Shown: positions 62,566 to 64,000 of the stretch, one piece after another
Layout of the letters: each line of letters opens with the position of its first letter
Numbering within the stretch: the first letter of the stretch is position 1
Origin: Helianthus annuus
Taxonomy: Eukaryota > Streptophyta > Magnoliopsida > Asterales > Asteraceae
NCBI RefSeq assembly: GCF_002127325.2
Contig: NC_035448.2
Location: 123,733,422 to 123,797,421 of the forward strand
DNA: 64,000 nucleotides
Reading direction: 5' to 3'
Made by a program: the position numbers and the translations under genes
The notes under the pieces: model-generated
What the model saw: only the letters and a program-made list of their open reading frames with translations
Database searches by the model: none
What the model was told of the DNA's origin: nothing

Positions 62566-63442
62566 ATTGGAATTACCGTAGCGAAATTCCTGGGCAAGCC
62601 TTTGAGCTAGGTTCTTTCTCTGGTTTTCCTCTTGTGTGCGTACCAATTCATCAGTCAGGGTGTTGGCTAGTTCTACTACTTCTTCTATGGTTTGCGGCCT
62701 AGCTGCCTTGACTACATGTCTAATCTCACTAATTAATCCCTAAACGTAACGGGAGATTAACACTGGCTCAGGTGAGGATAAGGTTGGCACTATTCTAGCA
62801 TATTCAAAGAATATGGTAGTGTAACCTTTGCAGTCTATTCTAGTCATTTTATGATTTAAGAACTTATTAGCGATTTGTTCCTTTTCATGAGGAGGACAAA
62901 ATTTTCTTTCGTCTATCTCTTTAAAGTTAGTCCATTCCATAGTATAAACTCTGTCACTTCTTCTAGACTGGAGAATAGTATTCCACCATTCTAAGGCTGC
63001 GTTTTTTGAAAAGATTAGAAGCAAACATAATCTTATCTTCATCTGCGCATTTACTTATTTTTATGATTGCTTCTGTCTTTTCTATCCAACGCAAGGCTGA
63101 AATGGCTCCTTCATTGCCTGAGAATTCTATTGGGTTGCAGGCCAAGAATTATTTATAAGAACAACCGTAAGAGACGGTTCTTCTTCTTTTAGGAATTGGA
63201 GCTTGGATTATTGGTTCGTTATTATCGTTTACACTATGACTTGTTTCAGTGTGTTGACGTTTACTTCCATTTGTAGATTTATTATTTTCTGCTTCTTTAA
63301 CAATCTTGTTAATATAAGGCATAGCATCTATAATTCCTTGTGCTACTGTATGTTGGATGGAATTGTTATCTATTTGGTTTACGTTATTCTCATTATTCGG
63401 GTTTTCCAGATTTACTTCGTTGTCCATCTGAATTGTAAACAT
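62566..63442 (-). pseudogene. gag: Tek-2 gag
   Basis: Frames in order: 63442-63149 (MFTIQMDNEVNLENPNN, poorly conserved), 63145-62963 (CNPIEFSGNEGAISALRWIEK) and 63042 to about 62570 (ALEWWNTILQ, FLNHKMTRIDCKGYTTIF). The core matches the Tek-1 gag order. A frame change near 63010 and a TAG near 62741 inactivate it. It is cut by the hAT element. Confidence 0.78.
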
Positions 63443-64000
63443 TTATCAGTTATTAATTATCACAGAATTGAATGTTGATACAAACAATCATACAAACAGA
63501 TTGATCAAAAACGTCGAACATTGCGGCTTTACTCTTTTCATATATATCTATATATATGCGTCGATTACAAACTACAACTGGAATTTAAACACGCTAGTAG
63601 TTATGCATCGATATCTATTTAGTCTATCTATTTTAGTTTTTTTAATCATAATATAAAATTACACACATATCTAGGTATTATTCTTGGTGTCATGTATCCA
63701 ATCGTGTATCTCTCGCTCAACATGCTTCCATATTAGCTTTTCTCCTATCTGTCGGATTCTATCCCCTTCTTCTACTAATTCATCGCCCCATTGGCGAACT
63801 TCCTACATATTTTCTTCACTCATAGGAGGTAATGGTACTGGTTCTGGGTCAGTGTATCGAGGTATGGGGTGTTCGTAGGGTATGGGTTTCTTATTACACT
63901 CTGCTTCCACCAGTCACTGTTCCAAAATGGGTCTAAAGGGTTAAGGTTGGTATATTGAGCTATGGGGTTTAGTGGGGGAATTCTGGGGATTTTATAAGGG
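63443..64000 (-). other. Upstream end of Tek-2, possibly more gag
   Basis: No primer site or LTR is visible. The minus strand has protein-like text at about 63840-63684 (PMSEENM-stop-EVRQWGDELVEEGDRIRQ) and, in another frame, 63990-63850 (LNPIAQYTNLNPLDPFWN). A TTCAG-ATG at 63431 resembles a 3' splice site. This could be an upstream gag exon as in Tek-1, but evidence is weak. Confidence 0.35.

Overview
The window is repeat DNA from a large plant genome. I find no host gene, tRNA or rRNA. Everything supportable is a transposable element or a piece of one, mostly LTR retrotransposons stacked inside each other. The tRNA-Lys, tRNA-Asp-like and initiator-Met primer sites, the Tat, Athila-like, Tekay and Sirevirus-like architectures, and the plant-type splice sites and TATA boxes point to a eudicot. 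Asteraceae is my guess from the general look of the elements, with low confidence.

Layout. The oldest layer is a decayed Ty1/copia element (Copia-0), visible as 16767-17587 and 45588-46605. Three blocks interrupt it. (1) On the left is a chain of Tat-type Ty3/gypsy elements: Tat-D (minus, inserted in Copia-0), then Tat-C (minus, in Tat-D gag), Tat-B (plus, in Tat-C gag), and both Tat-A (plus, 110-10936) and a minus LTR end at 1-63 (Tat-X) inside Tat-B. (2) In the middle is Tat-E (plus, 17588-45587, TSD ATTAT). It was split by Ath-N (minus, 23444-40691), a non-autonomous Athila-like element. Ath-N's own LTR was split by Tek-1 (plus, 23642-33577, TSD GGTTT), an intact Tekay-type chromovirus. 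(3) On the right is Tek-2 (minus, 46606 to beyond the window end), a decayed chromovirus cut by a Tekay solo LTR (49212-57692). The solo LTR was itself cut by a gag-only Sirevirus-like element (49909-55828). Tek-2 also holds a truncated chromovirus carrying only gag (59557-61073) and a hAT-like DNA element (61663-62565). Target-site duplications support most junctions, and visible LTR divergence agrees with the nesting order (Tat-E about 1.5%, Ath-N about 0.6%, Tek-1 about 0.1%, Tat-A none seen).

How the parts work. Tat elements carry gag, protease, RT, a degenerate RNase H followed by a second archaeal-type RNase H, and integrase on the plus strand. They also carry a four-exon gene on the opposite strand with its own TATA box next to the 3' LTR. 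That antisense gene is open throughout in Tat-A and broken in Tat-B and Tat-E. Tek-1 has a complete gag-pol with chromodomain and a likely 99-nt intron near the gag start. Ath-N and the gag-only element lack polymerase and would depend on enzymes supplied by others.

The least expected signals are structural. Tekay-type LTRs contain arrays of alternating hairpins whose stems change while staying paired. A hairpin with an invariant loop and compensatory stem changes lies in the Tat 3' region. Ath-N contains 14 pairs of a CACG-CGTG palindrome, every pair spaced exactly 21 bp.
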